Source: Candidatus Poribacteria bacterium
GTDB taxonomy: Bacteria > Poribacteria > WGA-4E > WGA-3G
Assembly: GCA_012267415.1 (NCBI GenBank)
Contig: JAAXGN010000115.1
Span: forward strand, 1-64,000
Reading direction: 5' to 3'
DNA length: 64,000 bases
The translations under genes were made by a program, and so were the position numbers. The notes under the pieces were generated by a model, which had not been told where the DNA came from, did not search any database, and saw nothing but the letters and a program-made list of their open reading frames with translations. The stretch's first letter is position 1. Every line of letters begins with the position of its first letter. Below, one piece after another: positions 8,139-17,821 of the stretch.

Positions 8139-9074
8139 ATGAGCTGGGAACTGGTAAATCTAATGGAGAAACATGAAAAATTAAAACTCCTGTTGTTGGT
8201 CGCCGAAAATAAGGAAAATACAGAATTACGTATTTCATTTAATCAAATTATTAACACACTTCGTATTCCTATACCTTTTGGTGCTGATATGGAAAAAACT
8301 GTCTTTATTGCCAACGTTAGCGAAAATAATAAATTTGCCACTGAACTTCACAGTTTTTTAGAAAGACATGGTATAAAATGTTTCCAGTATACAATTGACC
8401 TCTTGCCGGGAGACAACATAAAACAGGAAACTAAAAAAAATATAGAAGAAAGTGATCACTGCATAATTTGTTTTTCAAAAGAATTCAACGCCCGCAAAAA
8501 ATCAGATATGCATAGAGAAATATATATAGCAATAGGGGATACTTATCAAAGAAAACCCAATAGTGGATACTTAATCCCAGTAAGAGTCAACGATTGCAAT
8601 ATAGAAGATTACGAGATTAATGCAACAACCTCAATGAAAGATCTCTGGTGTCCCGATTTTAGCAAAAACAGTGACAAAGCCCGTCAAGCCTTACTCAATA
8701 AGATACTCGGTCTAAGACCAGAATCTTCTGCTAAAATAAATGCTAACGCAATAACACCTCATCTGATCAGACTTCGTCAAGATGATAAATCATCCCTAAA
8801 GTTCCCTGGCTTCCTGTTAGGTGAATGTACAAACGCTCGTCAATGGAAAATACAAGTCTATGAAACAGCAGAGGATGTAAAAGAATGTAAGTATATTATT
8901 TATGTTGATCGTACAAACGCAAAAGTAGTTGCGGGTCAACAAAAGTATACAGTGAACAAATTTGATTCATTAGATTCCATAAAAACAAGTATATATAAAG
9001 TAACAGTGGATAAGGATTGTGCCAAGGATATATTGGACATGTTAGGTATTGAAGATTATGAATATTTAGAATAG
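8139..9074 (+). CDS. TIR-domain protein, probable defence effector
   Basis: An N-terminal helical segment (about residues 1-48) is followed by a TIR_2-like domain at about residues 50-165: VFIANVSENNKFATELHSFL, GIKCFQYTIDLLPGDNIKQE, SDHCIICFSKEF, then MHREIYIAI with the glutamate expected for NADase activity, and LIPVRVND. Bacterial TIR domains commonly cleave NAD+ or make signalling nucleotides during phage defence. The C-terminal half (about 190-311) is unrecognised and could sense or regulate. The gene sits directly before a type I restriction operon, supporting a defence role. The N-terminus is uncertain: just upstream, another frame reads WVALPRILPDISAILPTLAA up to a stop at the chosen ATG, so a frameshift may have removed an N-terminal domain. 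ATG 8163 is an alternative start. Confidence 0.78.
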   Translation: MSWELVNLMEKHEKLKLLLLVAENKENTELRISFNQIINTLRIPIPFGADMEKTVFIANVSENNKFATELHSFLERHGIKCFQYTIDLLPGDNIKQETKKNIEESDHCIICFSKEFNARKKSDMHREIYIAIGDTYQRKPNSGYLIPVRVNDCNIEDYEINATTSMKDLWCPDFSKNSDKARQALLNKILGLRPESSAKINANAITPHLIRLRQDDKSSLKFPGFLLGECTNARQWKIQVYETAEDVKECKYIIYVDRTNAKVVAGQQKYTVNKFDSLDSIKTSIYKVTVDKDCAKDILDMLGIEDYEYLE

Positions 9075-9180
9075 AATATATTGAGTTCAAGTAAATTATG
9101 AAAGATTGGAAGGAATTTTCAGAGTAACGACTGTGATAGTTATCTGATAGCTTGTTGGTTTTTGCGGGTCTTTATATTCT

Positions 9181-9207
9181 GTAGGAGCGATTTCCGATTC
9201 GCGACCT
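9181..9207. repeat. REP-like GTAG hairpin (GCGATTTCCGATTCGC type)
   Basis: GTAGGAGCGATTTCC is followed by GATTCGCGACC, forming a hairpin with a GTAG foot. The same family is at 41355-41383 and, inverted, at 63724-63750. It lies about 45 nt before the HsdM-S gene. Confidence 0.6.
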
Positions 9208-9253
9208 ATTGTCGTTATACTATTACTAACACCACTTGAAAGGAACAACATAT

Positions 9254-12200
9254 ATGGCATTAAAGAAATCGCAACTCTATGCATCCTTATGGCAAAGCTG
9301 CGACGAACTCCGCGGCGGTATGGATGCCTCCCAATACAAAGACTACATCCTCACACTCCTGTTCATGAAATACGTATCCGATAAAGCAGCTAAGAACCCT
9401 GATGAAGGTATTGATGTCCCTGAAGGTGCAAGTTTCGCTGATATGGTTGCTTTGCGAAACGATAAAGAGATAGGGGAGAAAATAAACAAAATCATTGAGA
9501 AACTCACAGAAGCAAACGAACCACTTAAAGGAGTGATTGATGAGGTAGATTTCAATGACGATAACAAACTTGGCAGTGACGATGAAAAACAAGAAACTTT
9601 GTCAAACCTGATTGGTATTTTTAATGACCTTGACTTCAGCGGAAACAGAGTTGAGGGAGATGATCTGCTCGGTGATGCTTACGAGTACCTCATGCGTCAT
9701 TTTGCTACACAGTCTGGAAAAAGTAAAGGTCAGTTCTACACCCCCGCCGAAGTCTCTCGCGTCATAGCAAAAGTCATCGGTATCAATGCCAACACCACTG
9801 GAAAACATACCATCTACGACCCAACCTGTGGTTCAGGTTCACTTTTACTGAGAGCAGCAGACGTGGCACCGAATGGCTTATCCATATATGGACAGGAAAA
9901 AGACAATGCCACTTATGCACTAGCATGGATGAATATGATACTCCACGACAACGAGACTGCAATATTGAAGCGTGGCAACACACTTGCATCACCCGATTTC
10001 ACAGATGACCACGGTAACCTTACGAGATTCGACTTTGCTGTGGCAAATCCACCCTTTTCCGACAAGGGTTGGACCAGCGGTGTCAATCTTAAAAACGACC
10101 CATACAGTCGTTTTGATGGATACGACATCCCACCCGCCAAAAATGGTGATTATGCGTTCCTGCTGCACTTCATCGCATCGCTCAAAAATGCAGGTAAAGG
10201 GGCAATCATCCTTCCACACGGTGTGCTGTACCGTGGTAATAGAGAGGAGAACATCCGCAGAAAAATCATCAATCGCGGACATATCAAAGGTATCATTGGG
10301 TTACCTACCAACCTATTTTACGGTACTGGCATCCCCGCATGCATTATCGTCATTGACAAGGAAGATGCTAAACATCGCACTGGTATCTTTATGATTGACG
10401 CAAGCAAAGGATTTATGAAAGATGGCAACAAAAACCGACTTCGCGCCCAAGACATACACAAAATCGTTTCCGTTTTCAACAATCAGACCGAAATAGATGG
10501 CTATTCTCGTATGGTGCCAACCACTGAAATTACCAATACTGCAAACAACTATAACCTCAATATCCGACGTTATATTGACAACAGCGATCCTGAAATCACG
10601 CACGACGTTGACGCACACCTTAATGGTGGTATCCCTGATACTGATATTGACGCATTTAATCCCTATTGGGGAGTTTTCCCTACACTTCGGAAAGAGTTGT
10701 TTATAAGAAACGGAAGACCCGGCTATAGTGAACTGAAAGTGGAAACTCAACTGGTGAAAAACACTATCCTCTCACATTGTGAGTTTACCGCTTACCAACA
10801 ACGTGTAACAACAATTATTGACAAGTGGTGCAACAAACACAAACCCCATCTACTTGGTATTGATACAAACACCTTTCCTGGAAATATTATTCGGACACTA
10901 TCAGAAGACTTGCTGATAGAATTCGGAGATCTATCACCACTTGACAAATATGATGTGTATCAAGAACTGATGAATTATTGGGACGATGTAATGCAGGACG
11001 ATGTTTATTTAATCAGGAAACATGGTTGGGAATCTGGACGGACTATTAGAGAAGCTTATGTCAAGGAGGATCCAGATTTGAAAATTAAAATAGGACAAAA
11101 AACTATAAAGTATGTTGGAGAACTGATTCCTGCATCAATAATAATTGCCACGTTTTTTGATGATGAAAAACAAAAATTAGATGAACTCGAAGCAGAAATT
11201 GAGATGTTAACACAACATAAGGAGGCATTTGAAGAAGAACATGGAGATGGTGATGGTGCGCTCGTAGGACTTGAAGGAAGTAGGGGAAAAATAACAAAAG
11301 GTAATGTGCAAGAGCGCGTAATGGAACATAGGGAAGCCATATTGAAAAAGTACCCTAAAGAGACTCCTCAGCATATTCGAGCGAATAGTATCAAAAAGAC
11401 AACTTTTGATAATAGCCATTGGATTCAGAAGAACATTAGTTATCAAGATGGTCTATTCAAAAAACCAGAGATACCGTTTGAATATGACGAGGAAGGTTTA
11501 TTTGAGGAATTAGACGTTCTCTACGAATATCTACAATTACTAAAAGCTGAAAAGGAAAAAGTGGATGCACATAAACAAACACTAAAAAACTTATATACTT
11601 CAGTAATTGCCAAGTACGCAAAACTCACCGAAGGTGAAATAAAAAATCTTGTGGTTAAACACAAATGGTTTGGAAGTATTCAGTCCTCCATAGAATGTGC
11701 AACACAACGAATTACTCAACGTTTCACTGAACACGTGAATGAATTATACAAACGTTATGCACAAACCCTATCAGAACTGGAACGCCAAGTTGAAATGTGC
11801 TCCAACAAAGTTAAAAAACATCTGAAAAAGTTAACTATAATTGGACATAATGAAGTTACTATGGAGTCACTCCTTACAGGCAAGACTCGTCTACCGGGAT
11901 TCAGCAAAGAATGGGAAACAAAGCGGTTAGGAGATATAGCCTCGTTTTTTAAGGGTTCAAGTCTTTTCAAGAAAACGGATATGTCGCTTGATGGAAAATT
12001 GCGATGCATCCATTATGGAGAATTGTTCACAATCTATGGAGAATGTATTACAGAAGTTCTGCATGGAACTGATAGAGACAAAGCATTTTTCTGTTCTGTA
12101 AATAACGATGTCCTCATGCCAGCATCAGATGTCACACCTAATGGCCTTGCAACTGCAAGTTGTATATCTAAATCTGATATTATCCTTGGTGGTGACATTT

Positions 12201-12490
12201 TAGTTATTAGAGTTCCAGCAGAAATTCTCAATGGAATATTTCTTGCTTATACAATCAAAATCAATCGAAATCAAGTTATGCAGCTTGTTACGGGAACAAC
12301 GGTATATCACCTATATGGCCGTGATATGGCGAACTTTGAATTTGATCTACCAAGTATCCAAGAACAGAACGCAATCGTCCGTGTCCTCTCCGATATGGAT
12401 GCCGAAATCACTGCATTGGAACAGCGTAAACACAAAACCCTCGCCATCAAACAAGGGATGATGCAGCAGTTACTCACAGGCCGTGTCTGA
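9254..12490 (+). CDS. hsdM: Type I restriction-modification HsdM-HsdS (half specificity) fusion
   Basis: One 1078-aa protein joins a methyltransferase and a specificity domain. Residues 1-150 are the HsdM helical N-domain (LWQSCDELRGGMDASQYKDY), and 155-430 the N6-adenine methylase with the AdoMet motif DPTCGSGSLLLRA near 188 and the catalytic NPPF near 263. Residues about 480-860 are a long charged, coiled-coil region typical of extended HsdM proteins. From about 877 there is one HsdS target-recognition domain beginning TRLPGFSKEWETKRLGDIAS and ending in a conserved helix (LSDMDAEITALEQRK, MMQQLLTGRV). Normal HsdS has two such units, so this is a half-S. ATG 9254 is preferred over the TTG at 9236 because AAAGGA precedes it. 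HsdR and a YgjP-type peptidase follow on the same strand. Confidence 0.9.
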   Translation: MALKKSQLYASLWQSCDELRGGMDASQYKDYILTLLFMKYVSDKAAKNPDEGIDVPEGASFADMVALRNDKEIGEKINKIIEKLTEANEPLKGVIDEVDFNDDNKLGSDDEKQETLSNLIGIFNDLDFSGNRVEGDDLLGDAYEYLMRHFATQSGKSKGQFYTPAEVSRVIAKVIGINANTTGKHTIYDPTCGSGSLLLRAADVAPNGLSIYGQEKDNATYALAWMNMILHDNETAILKRGNTLASPDFTDDHGNLTRFDFAVANPPFSDKGWTSGVNLKNDPYSRFDGYDIPPAKNGDYAFLLHFIASLKNAGKGAIILPHGVLYRGNREENIRRKIINRGHIKGIIGLPTNLFYGTGIPACIIVIDKEDAKHRTGIFMIDASKGFMKDGNKNRLRAQDIHKIVSVFNNQTEIDGYSRMVPTTEITNTANNYNLNIRRYIDNSDPEITHDVDAHLNGGIPDTDIDAFNPYWGVFPTLRKELFIRNGRPGYSELKVETQLVKNTILSHCEFTAYQQRVTTIIDKWCNKHKPHLLGIDTNTFPGNIIRTLSEDLLIEFGDLSPLDKYDVYQELMNYWDDVMQDDVYLIRKHGWESGRTIREAYVKEDPDLKIKIGQKTIKYVGELIPASIIIATFFDDEKQKLDELEAEIEMLTQHKEAFEEEHGDGDGALVGLEGSRGKITKGNVQERVMEHREAILKKYPKETPQHIRANSIKKTTFDNSHWIQKNISYQDGLFKKPEIPFEYDEEGLFEELDVLYEYLQLLKAEKEKVDAHKQTLKNLYTSVIAKYAKLTEGEIKNLVVKHKWFGSIQSSIECATQRITQRFTEHVNELYKRYAQTLSELERQVEMCSNKVKKHLKKLTIIGHNEVTMESLLTGKTRLPGFSKEWETKRLGDIASFFKGSSLFKKTDMSLDGKLRCIHYGELFTIYGECITEVLHGTDRDKAFFCSVNNDVLMPASDVTPNGLATASCISKSDIILGGDILVIRVPAEILNGIFLAYTIKINRNQVMQLVTGTTVYHLYGRDMANFEFDLPSIQEQNAIVRVLSDMDAEITALEQRKHKTLAIKQGMMQQLLTGRV

Positions 12491-12652
12491 TTATTGAAAT
12501 CAAATGATACACAATAAATAAAAAACGATCCTCAGTGGTCACAAATTGTAATTATAACAGAGACATTATAGGTTACCGAGACTCCACCCAATAGATAGAA
12601 GAGCTTTGTGATGCAAATACCAGTTCATACAAACTCTAAGGGAAGAGCAAAA

Positions 12653-15600
12653 ATGAATAATATCGGTGAAAAAGAAAGACGCATACAAGGACGACTCATC
12701 ACATTCTTTCAAGACGCTTTAGGGTACGAATACCTTGGCAACTGGCAATACCGTGCTAACAATCGTAACATCGAAAAGGATTTGCTGATCAAATGGCTGA
12801 GGACACAAGGGCATAATGAAAAAATAATCAAAAAAGTGTTGGATAAACTGAAAAGGGCAGCAGATGTTGGTGGAACAAAAACACTATACAACGCAAATCG
12901 TAAAATATATGGTTTATTACGATATGGAGCAAATGTGCGACCAGATACCGGACAGAAAAATACCACCGTCAAATTGATAGATTGGAAAAACCCTCATAAA
13001 AACCACTTCGGCATTGCGGAGGAGGTAACACTCCAATCTCAATACTCCAACAAACGTCCTGACCTTGTGTTATACATCAACGGTATAGCGATCAGTGTAA
13101 TAGAGTTGAAACGTTCCTCAGCGTCTGTCTCTAAAGGAATCCGTCAGAACATTGGAAACCAAAAAGTTGAGAACATTGGTCATTTCTTTAGCACCGTGCA
13201 ACTTATAATGGCAGGAAATGAATCGCAAGGTATACGTTACAGTGTCATAAATACAGAAGAGAAATACTGGCTGCAGTGGAAAGAAATAGATGCACATCCC
13301 GATGCAGGAAACAACCTATTGCACAGAGATGTCTGCCAACTTTGCAATAAAGAACGGATACTTGAACTCATTCATGACTTCATCGTTTTTGATGTGGAAA
13401 CAAAGAAAATATGCAGACATAATCAATACTTTAGTGTAAAGGCAGCGCAAGATAAAATCAAAAAACGTGAGGGTGGTATCATCTGGAATACACAAGGTAG
13501 TGGTAAAAGTCTCACTATGGTATGGTTAGCAAAATGGATACTTGAACACAACGCAGACGCGCGCGTGCTCATTATAACAGATCGCACGGAACTTGACGAT
13601 CAGATTGAAGGTGTTTTTCATGATGTCAAAGTGAAAATAAAACGGACGAAAAAAGGGTCGCATCTGTTACAAGTCCTCGGTAATTCCACAGTTAGACTCA
13701 TCTGTTCACTCGTTCATAAATTCCGATCTTCAAGTAATGACGACAAATCAGATATTGATGATTATGTGGAAGATATTGAGGCACAAAGGAAGGATAAATT
13801 TGATCCAAAAGGTGAAATTTATATTTTCGTGGACGAATGTCATCGCACACAGTCTGGCAAACTCCACAGAGCCATGACAACACTCCTTCCCGATGCTGTG
13901 CTTATCGCGTTTACAGGTACACCGTTATTTAAAACCCATAAACAACGGAGCATTGATATTTTCGGTCCGTTCATACACACTTATAAATATGACGAAGGCG
14001 TTCACGATAATATCGTTTTAGACCTGATTTATGAAGCGCGCAACATTGACATAGATATCACATCACAGGAGATGATTGACCATTTTTTTCAAGAGAGAAC
14101 GCAAGGATTATCCAACACAGCAAAGATGCAACTGAAACAGCGATGGGGAACTATAATGAATGTAGAAAGTTCAATAGACCGCTTGGAAAAGATAGTAGCG
14201 GATATTATGATAGATATGAACACGCGCCCGCGATTAATGAGTGGAAAAGGAAATGCAATGCTGGTCGCGAATAATATCTTTTCTGCCTGTCGATTTTATG
14301 ATCTGTTTCAGAATACGGGATTAAAAGGGAAATGTGCAGTCGTTTCTTCATATAAACCCGCAGCAGATAACGACAATAGACAGCAGGAATATAACACCTA
14401 CAGAAAAATGCTCGCTGCGTATTTCAATGAACCGGAAGACACAGCAATGCATAAGGTTGAAGCATTTGAAAATGCTGCCAAAAAGGATTTCGTTGAAAAG
14501 CCAGCCGAAATGAAACTTCTCATCGTTGTGGACAAATTACTTACAGGTTTTGATGCTCCATCTGCAACCTATCTTTATAATGATAAAAAGATGCAAGATC
14601 ACGGTCTCTTTCAAGCAATCTGTCGTGTCAATCGGCTTGATGGAGATGACAAGAAATTTGGATATATTGTTGATTACAAAGACCTATTTGGTTCTCGAAA
14701 AAAGGCAATGACAGAATACACAGGTGAAGCATTTGATAAATACGACATTAAAGATGTAAAAGGATTATTGAAGAATAGACTTGAAAAAGGAAAGGAACGA
14801 TTAGATAACGCCCGCGATCAGATTAAAGGATTGTGTGAACATGTTGATCCGCCCTATGATACCCCTGACTACATGCGCCATTTCTGTTGTGAGGAGATTG
14901 GCAACGATGAACAGATAAAGGCTAATGAACCGAGACGTTTAAAACTTTATAAACTTACAACGGCATTTATGCGTTCCTATGCCAACATTGCGAATGAAAT
15001 GGAAGATGCGAGTTATTCTGATACCGAAGTAGAAAATATAGAAAACGAAGTTTCGTACTACGAAGAAGTCTGCAAAATGATAAAATTGGCGAGCGGGGAC
15101 TATATTGACCTAAAAGTTTACGAACCCGATATGCGTCAACTGCTGGATACATATATCGGTGCTGCGGATACGGAAAAAATTACAACTTTTGACGATACAC
15201 CACTCGTTGAGTTACTTGTTGAAAACAGAGAAAAAGCAATCGATGCACTGCCCGAAAGCATTCGCAACAATGAAGAGGCAATTGCAGCAACTATTGCAAA
15301 CAATGTCCGAAGAGTAATCGTTGATAAGATAAATATAAATCCAAAATATTATAAGGAATTATCAATTCTGCTGGAGGAAGTGATTGACAAACGGAGAGAG
15401 GAGGTAATAGATTACAGAGATTTCCTATCTAAAGTACTTAAATTGGGGGAACAGGCAAATGATCCTGATACTTTTCGAGACTACCCATCAGATATTAACA
15501 CTCCACCTCTCAAAGCAATATATGACAACTTAGGTGATGCATCACCTGACATCAGGCGGGCAGGTGCAATCGCTCTGGACACCGCGATCCGAGGTGTCCT

Positions 15601-15742
15601 CACTGACAATTGGAAAGGTTACGTATTCAAAGAACGTCGTGTCAAAAGTGTAATTAAGAGAGTAATTCAGGAAGAATTGGACAATCTTGACCTTGAGATT
15701 GACGAAATTTTCGAACTTGTTAAGAGGCAAGATGAATACTAA
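12653..15742 (+). CDS. hsdR: Type I restriction endonuclease subunit R
   Basis: HsdR is the motor-nuclease subunit that translocates and cuts unmodified DNA. The PD-(D/E)xK nuclease is at about residues 134-153 (RPDLVLYINGIAISVIELKR). The SF2 motor follows, with Walker A TQGSGKS near 280, DECH in VDECHRTQSGKLH near 394, TGTP near 420 and the arginine-finger motif QAICRVNRLDG near 656. The C-terminal third is helical and charged and probably docks on the HsdM-S core. The ATG at 12653 fits the family N-terminus and has a GGAAGAG site; the track start at 12608 adds 15 unlikely residues. About 1029 aa, normal. A 160-nt gap separates it from the M-S gene, and its 3' end overlaps the next gene by 11 nt. 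Confidence 0.94.
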   Translation: MNNIGEKERRIQGRLITFFQDALGYEYLGNWQYRANNRNIEKDLLIKWLRTQGHNEKIIKKVLDKLKRAADVGGTKTLYNANRKIYGLLRYGANVRPDTGQKNTTVKLIDWKNPHKNHFGIAEEVTLQSQYSNKRPDLVLYINGIAISVIELKRSSASVSKGIRQNIGNQKVENIGHFFSTVQLIMAGNESQGIRYSVINTEEKYWLQWKEIDAHPDAGNNLLHRDVCQLCNKERILELIHDFIVFDVETKKICRHNQYFSVKAAQDKIKKREGGIIWNTQGSGKSLTMVWLAKWILEHNADARVLIITDRTELDDQIEGVFHDVKVKIKRTKKGSHLLQVLGNSTVRLICSLVHKFRSSSNDDKSDIDDYVEDIEAQRKDKFDPKGEIYIFVDECHRTQSGKLHRAMTTLLPDAVLIAFTGTPLFKTHKQRSIDIFGPFIHTYKYDEGVHDNIVLDLIYEARNIDIDITSQEMIDHFFQERTQGLSNTAKMQLKQRWGTIMNVESSIDRLEKIVADIMIDMNTRPRLMSGKGNAMLVANNIFSACRFYDLFQNTGLKGKCAVVSSYKPAADNDNRQQEYNTYRKMLAAYFNEPEDTAMHKVEAFENAAKKDFVEKPAEMKLLIVVDKLLTGFDAPSATYLYNDKKMQDHGLFQAICRVNRLDGDDKKFGYIVDYKDLFGSRKKAMTEYTGEAFDKYDIKDVKGLLKNRLEKGKERLDNARDQIKGLCEHVDPPYDTPDYMRHFCCEEIGNDEQIKANEPRRLKLYKLTTAFMRSYANIANEMEDASYSDTEVENIENEVSYYEEVCKMIKLASGDYIDLKVYEPDMRQLLDTYIGAADTEKITTFDDTPLVELLVENREKAIDALPESIRNNEEAIAATIANNVRRVIVDKININPKYYKELSILLEEVIDKRREEVIDYRDFLSKVLKLGEQANDPDTFRDYPSDINTPPLKAIYDNLGDASPDIRRAGAIALDTAIRGVLTDNWKGYVFKERRVKSVIKRVIQEELDNLDLEIDEIFELVKRQDEY

Positions 15743-16466
15743 ATCAAATGTTTACAACATTGAAGTACGTGATCTCTCCATAGAAGTAGTCCGAAAAGAC
15801 ATCAAGCATTTCTACATCGGTGTTCATCCACCAAACGGACAGGTACGCGTATCTGCACCGCTGCGACTTGACGATGATGCTGTGCGGATGGCTATTATTT
15901 CACGTTTAGGATGGATTAAACGGAGACAAGCATCATTTGCCAAACAGCAACGCCAATCACAACGTGAATATGTGTCTGGTGAAAGCCACTATTTTGCGGG
16001 AAAACGTTACAGACTAAAAGTCAATGAACAGGATTGCCCACCTAATGTTAAACTACTGAACAACACCAGAATTGGACTGACCGTGCGTCCGGGGACAGAT
16101 CGGGATAAACGTGAGGCGGTATTCTATGAGTGGTATCGCGAACATCTCCAATCACAACTGCCGCCACTTCTTGAAAAATGGGAACCGAAACTGGGGGTGT
16201 CTGTCAACGAGGTACGTATCAAGAGAATGAAAACACTCTGGGGTTCCTGTAATATTGAGGCAAAACGTATCTGGCTCAATCTTGAACTAGCAAAGAAACC
16301 ACAATCCTGTTTGATATATGTATTGGTTCACGAGATGACACATCTACTTGAACGGCATCACAATGATCATTTTCGAGAGTTGATGGACACTTTTTTACCG
16401 AAGTGGCGTTCCTACCAAGATGAACTGAACAGAGCACCGTTAGCACACGAAAACTGGCGTTATTGA
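15732..16466 (+). CDS. YgjP/SprT-like zinc metallopeptidase (DUF45)
   Basis: A predicted cytosolic zinc-dependent peptidase-like protein. The family core includes RIKRMKTLWGSCNIEAKRIWLN, then the zinc motif HEMTH in VLVHEMTHLLERHHNDHF, and WRSYQDELN near the end. Genes of this family are often the last member of type I restriction operons, though their role there is unclear. ATG 15732 is chosen because AAGAGG lies just upstream and it overlaps the hsdR stop by 11 nt, implying coupling; the track start at 15687 lies well inside hsdR. About 244 aa, normal length. All metal-binding residues appear present, so it should be active. Confidence 0.88.
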   Translation: MNTKSNVYNIEVRDLSIEVVRKDIKHFYIGVHPPNGQVRVSAPLRLDDDAVRMAIISRLGWIKRRQASFAKQQRQSQREYVSGESHYFAGKRYRLKVNEQDCPPNVKLLNNTRIGLTVRPGTDRDKREAVFYEWYREHLQSQLPPLLEKWEPKLGVSVNEVRIKRMKTLWGSCNIEAKRIWLNLELAKKPQSCLIYVLVHEMTHLLERHHNDHFRELMDTFLPKWRSYQDELNRAPLAHENWRY

Positions 16467-16664
16467 ACCTTGTAGTTGCTCACCAGCGACTATTTTTTTT
16501 ACATCTGTCCTTGTCCAGTAAGTTCAAGCGGAATATACTCTTGATATTGATTGTAATTGGAATGAACAACCGTACTGCCAACGGAGGCTATGCTACATAG
16601 CGCAAGCGTCCAGCAAAGCACAAAAACACCGACACACCGACCACTCTTTTGCTTTTTTTATTTT
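16467..16664. other. Non-coding gap after the restriction operon
   Basis: No gene was seen. The segment contains a T-rich run near 16490 that could end transcription from the restriction operon but no clear hairpin. A strong promoter candidate follows. Confidence 0.3.
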
Positions 16665-16693
16665 GACATTTTACATCTGATAGTTTATACTTG
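16665..16693 (+). promoter_or_regulatory. Strong sigma-70-type promoter
   Basis: A consensus TTGACA and TATACT are separated by exactly 17 nt, about 80 nt upstream of the T5orf172-XRE gene. The XRE domain of that protein could bind here (autoregulation), but no clear operator palindrome was identified. Confidence 0.65.
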
Positions 16694-16774
16694 ATGTATA
16701 CACACTCTGTTACGAATCTTCAGAAATGTCAGCAGGATATACTATGGTGTCCACCCTCATAGGAATAATTAATC

Positions 16775-17710
16775 ATGTCGAATGATAATCAAGATGAAAA
16801 GCAGCCTTTAGCATACTTTTTCGCGAAGAGCAATTTCGGGGATAATCAACCAGATTTTATTAAAATTGGTCACACTATCACGGATATTTCAAAACCTCAA
16901 ACCAATCTAAAACGACTAAAGACCTTACAAACAGGAAATGAAGCCAAAATATGGGACATAGGAGTTATTCCTTTTGATACACCGGATGACGCTTCCAGAG
17001 AAGAAAAGCGACTGCAATCTCAGTTTGGAGCATTTCGAGCTGAAGGAGAATGGTTTATTGCGACGCCCCGAATATTAAAGTTTATCAAGAATTATGCAGT
17101 ACAGCATACCGATCTATTTACTGAGGAAGAACCAACAGAAATAGAAAAACCGACAGAAACAGAAGAACCAACAAAAACAGAAGAAACTAAAGAAATGTCA
17201 TTTGGTGATAGACTTGCTGAAGCAAGGAAATCGGCAGGTATGTCCAGTCAAAAGGATTTGGCAGAAAAAGTTGGTTACTCTCGTTCACACATTGCTCTCA
17301 TTGAACAAGACAGAGGTAAACCCGGAAAAAGTCTATATAAAAAATTAGTTGAGTTATTCGGTGATTCTTTAGAACCTCCCACTGAAACAATATCTGGAAA
17401 TATTCTAGCCGTTAAAATGGAAGATGGAAGTTGGATTTCAGAATATAAAGAGATAGACACATTTATTGAGGTGATTAAGACAATAGGTATCGAAAGGGTA
17501 AAAGAACTCAATAAAAAAGAAGCAGGTATACCTTTGATAGCGGATAAACAGTATCCTGATAAACGACAAAAAAAGGTAGAAACAGAGACAGGAACATATT
17601 ACATATTTGCAGGTCTCGCTAATGTAAGAAAGAAGAAAATTTTGGATAACATCGCAGTTCGTCTAAAGCGTGATATAAAAGTCTTTATCAATCAAGTCAA
17701 GAGCATATAG
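16775..17710 (+). CDS. T5orf172 (GIY-YIG-like) and XRE DNA-binding fusion protein
   Basis: Residues about 10-110 resemble the T5orf172/MUG113 domain of the GIY-YIG nuclease superfamily: LAYFFAKSNF, IKIGHTITD, LKTLQTGNEAKIWDIGVIPF, and EKRLQSQFGAFRAEGEWF with the expected glutamate. A low-complexity acidic linker of TEEP/TETE repeats follows (about 115-140). Residues about 142-195 are an XRE helix-turn-helix (FGDRLAEARKSAGMSSQKDL, AEKVGYSRSHIALIEQ). The remaining 115 residues are unrecognised. The parts suggest a nuclease-like domain delivered or controlled by sequence-specific DNA binding, or a regulator of the neighbouring restriction system. AGGA precedes the ATG and a strong promoter lies upstream, so it is transcribed on its own. 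I do not know a characterised homologue with this domain order. Confidence 0.75.
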   Translation: MSNDNQDEKQPLAYFFAKSNFGDNQPDFIKIGHTITDISKPQTNLKRLKTLQTGNEAKIWDIGVIPFDTPDDASREEKRLQSQFGAFRAEGEWFIATPRILKFIKNYAVQHTDLFTEEEPTEIEKPTETEEPTKTEETKEMSFGDRLAEARKSAGMSSQKDLAEKVGYSRSHIALIEQDRGKPGKSLYKKLVELFGDSLEPPTETISGNILAVKMEDGSWISEYKEIDTFIEVIKTIGIERVKELNKKEAGIPLIADKQYPDKRQKKVETETGTYYIFAGLANVRKKKILDNIAVRLKRDIKVFINQVKSI

Positions 17711-17821
17711 TCATGTCACTTACCCCATTTTTATTTTGTTCTGTTCTATTGCAATGTTTCTCTGCTTTTCAAAACGAAGTCTTTGAAGTTAAAACACGAC
17801 TTGATGTTTCTGAACCTATGT

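Noticed and set aside
9972-10750. Overlapping ORFs in other frames within hsdM (140 aa plus strand, 145 aa minus strand)
   Set aside because: They are shadows of the strongly conserved methyltransferase frame.
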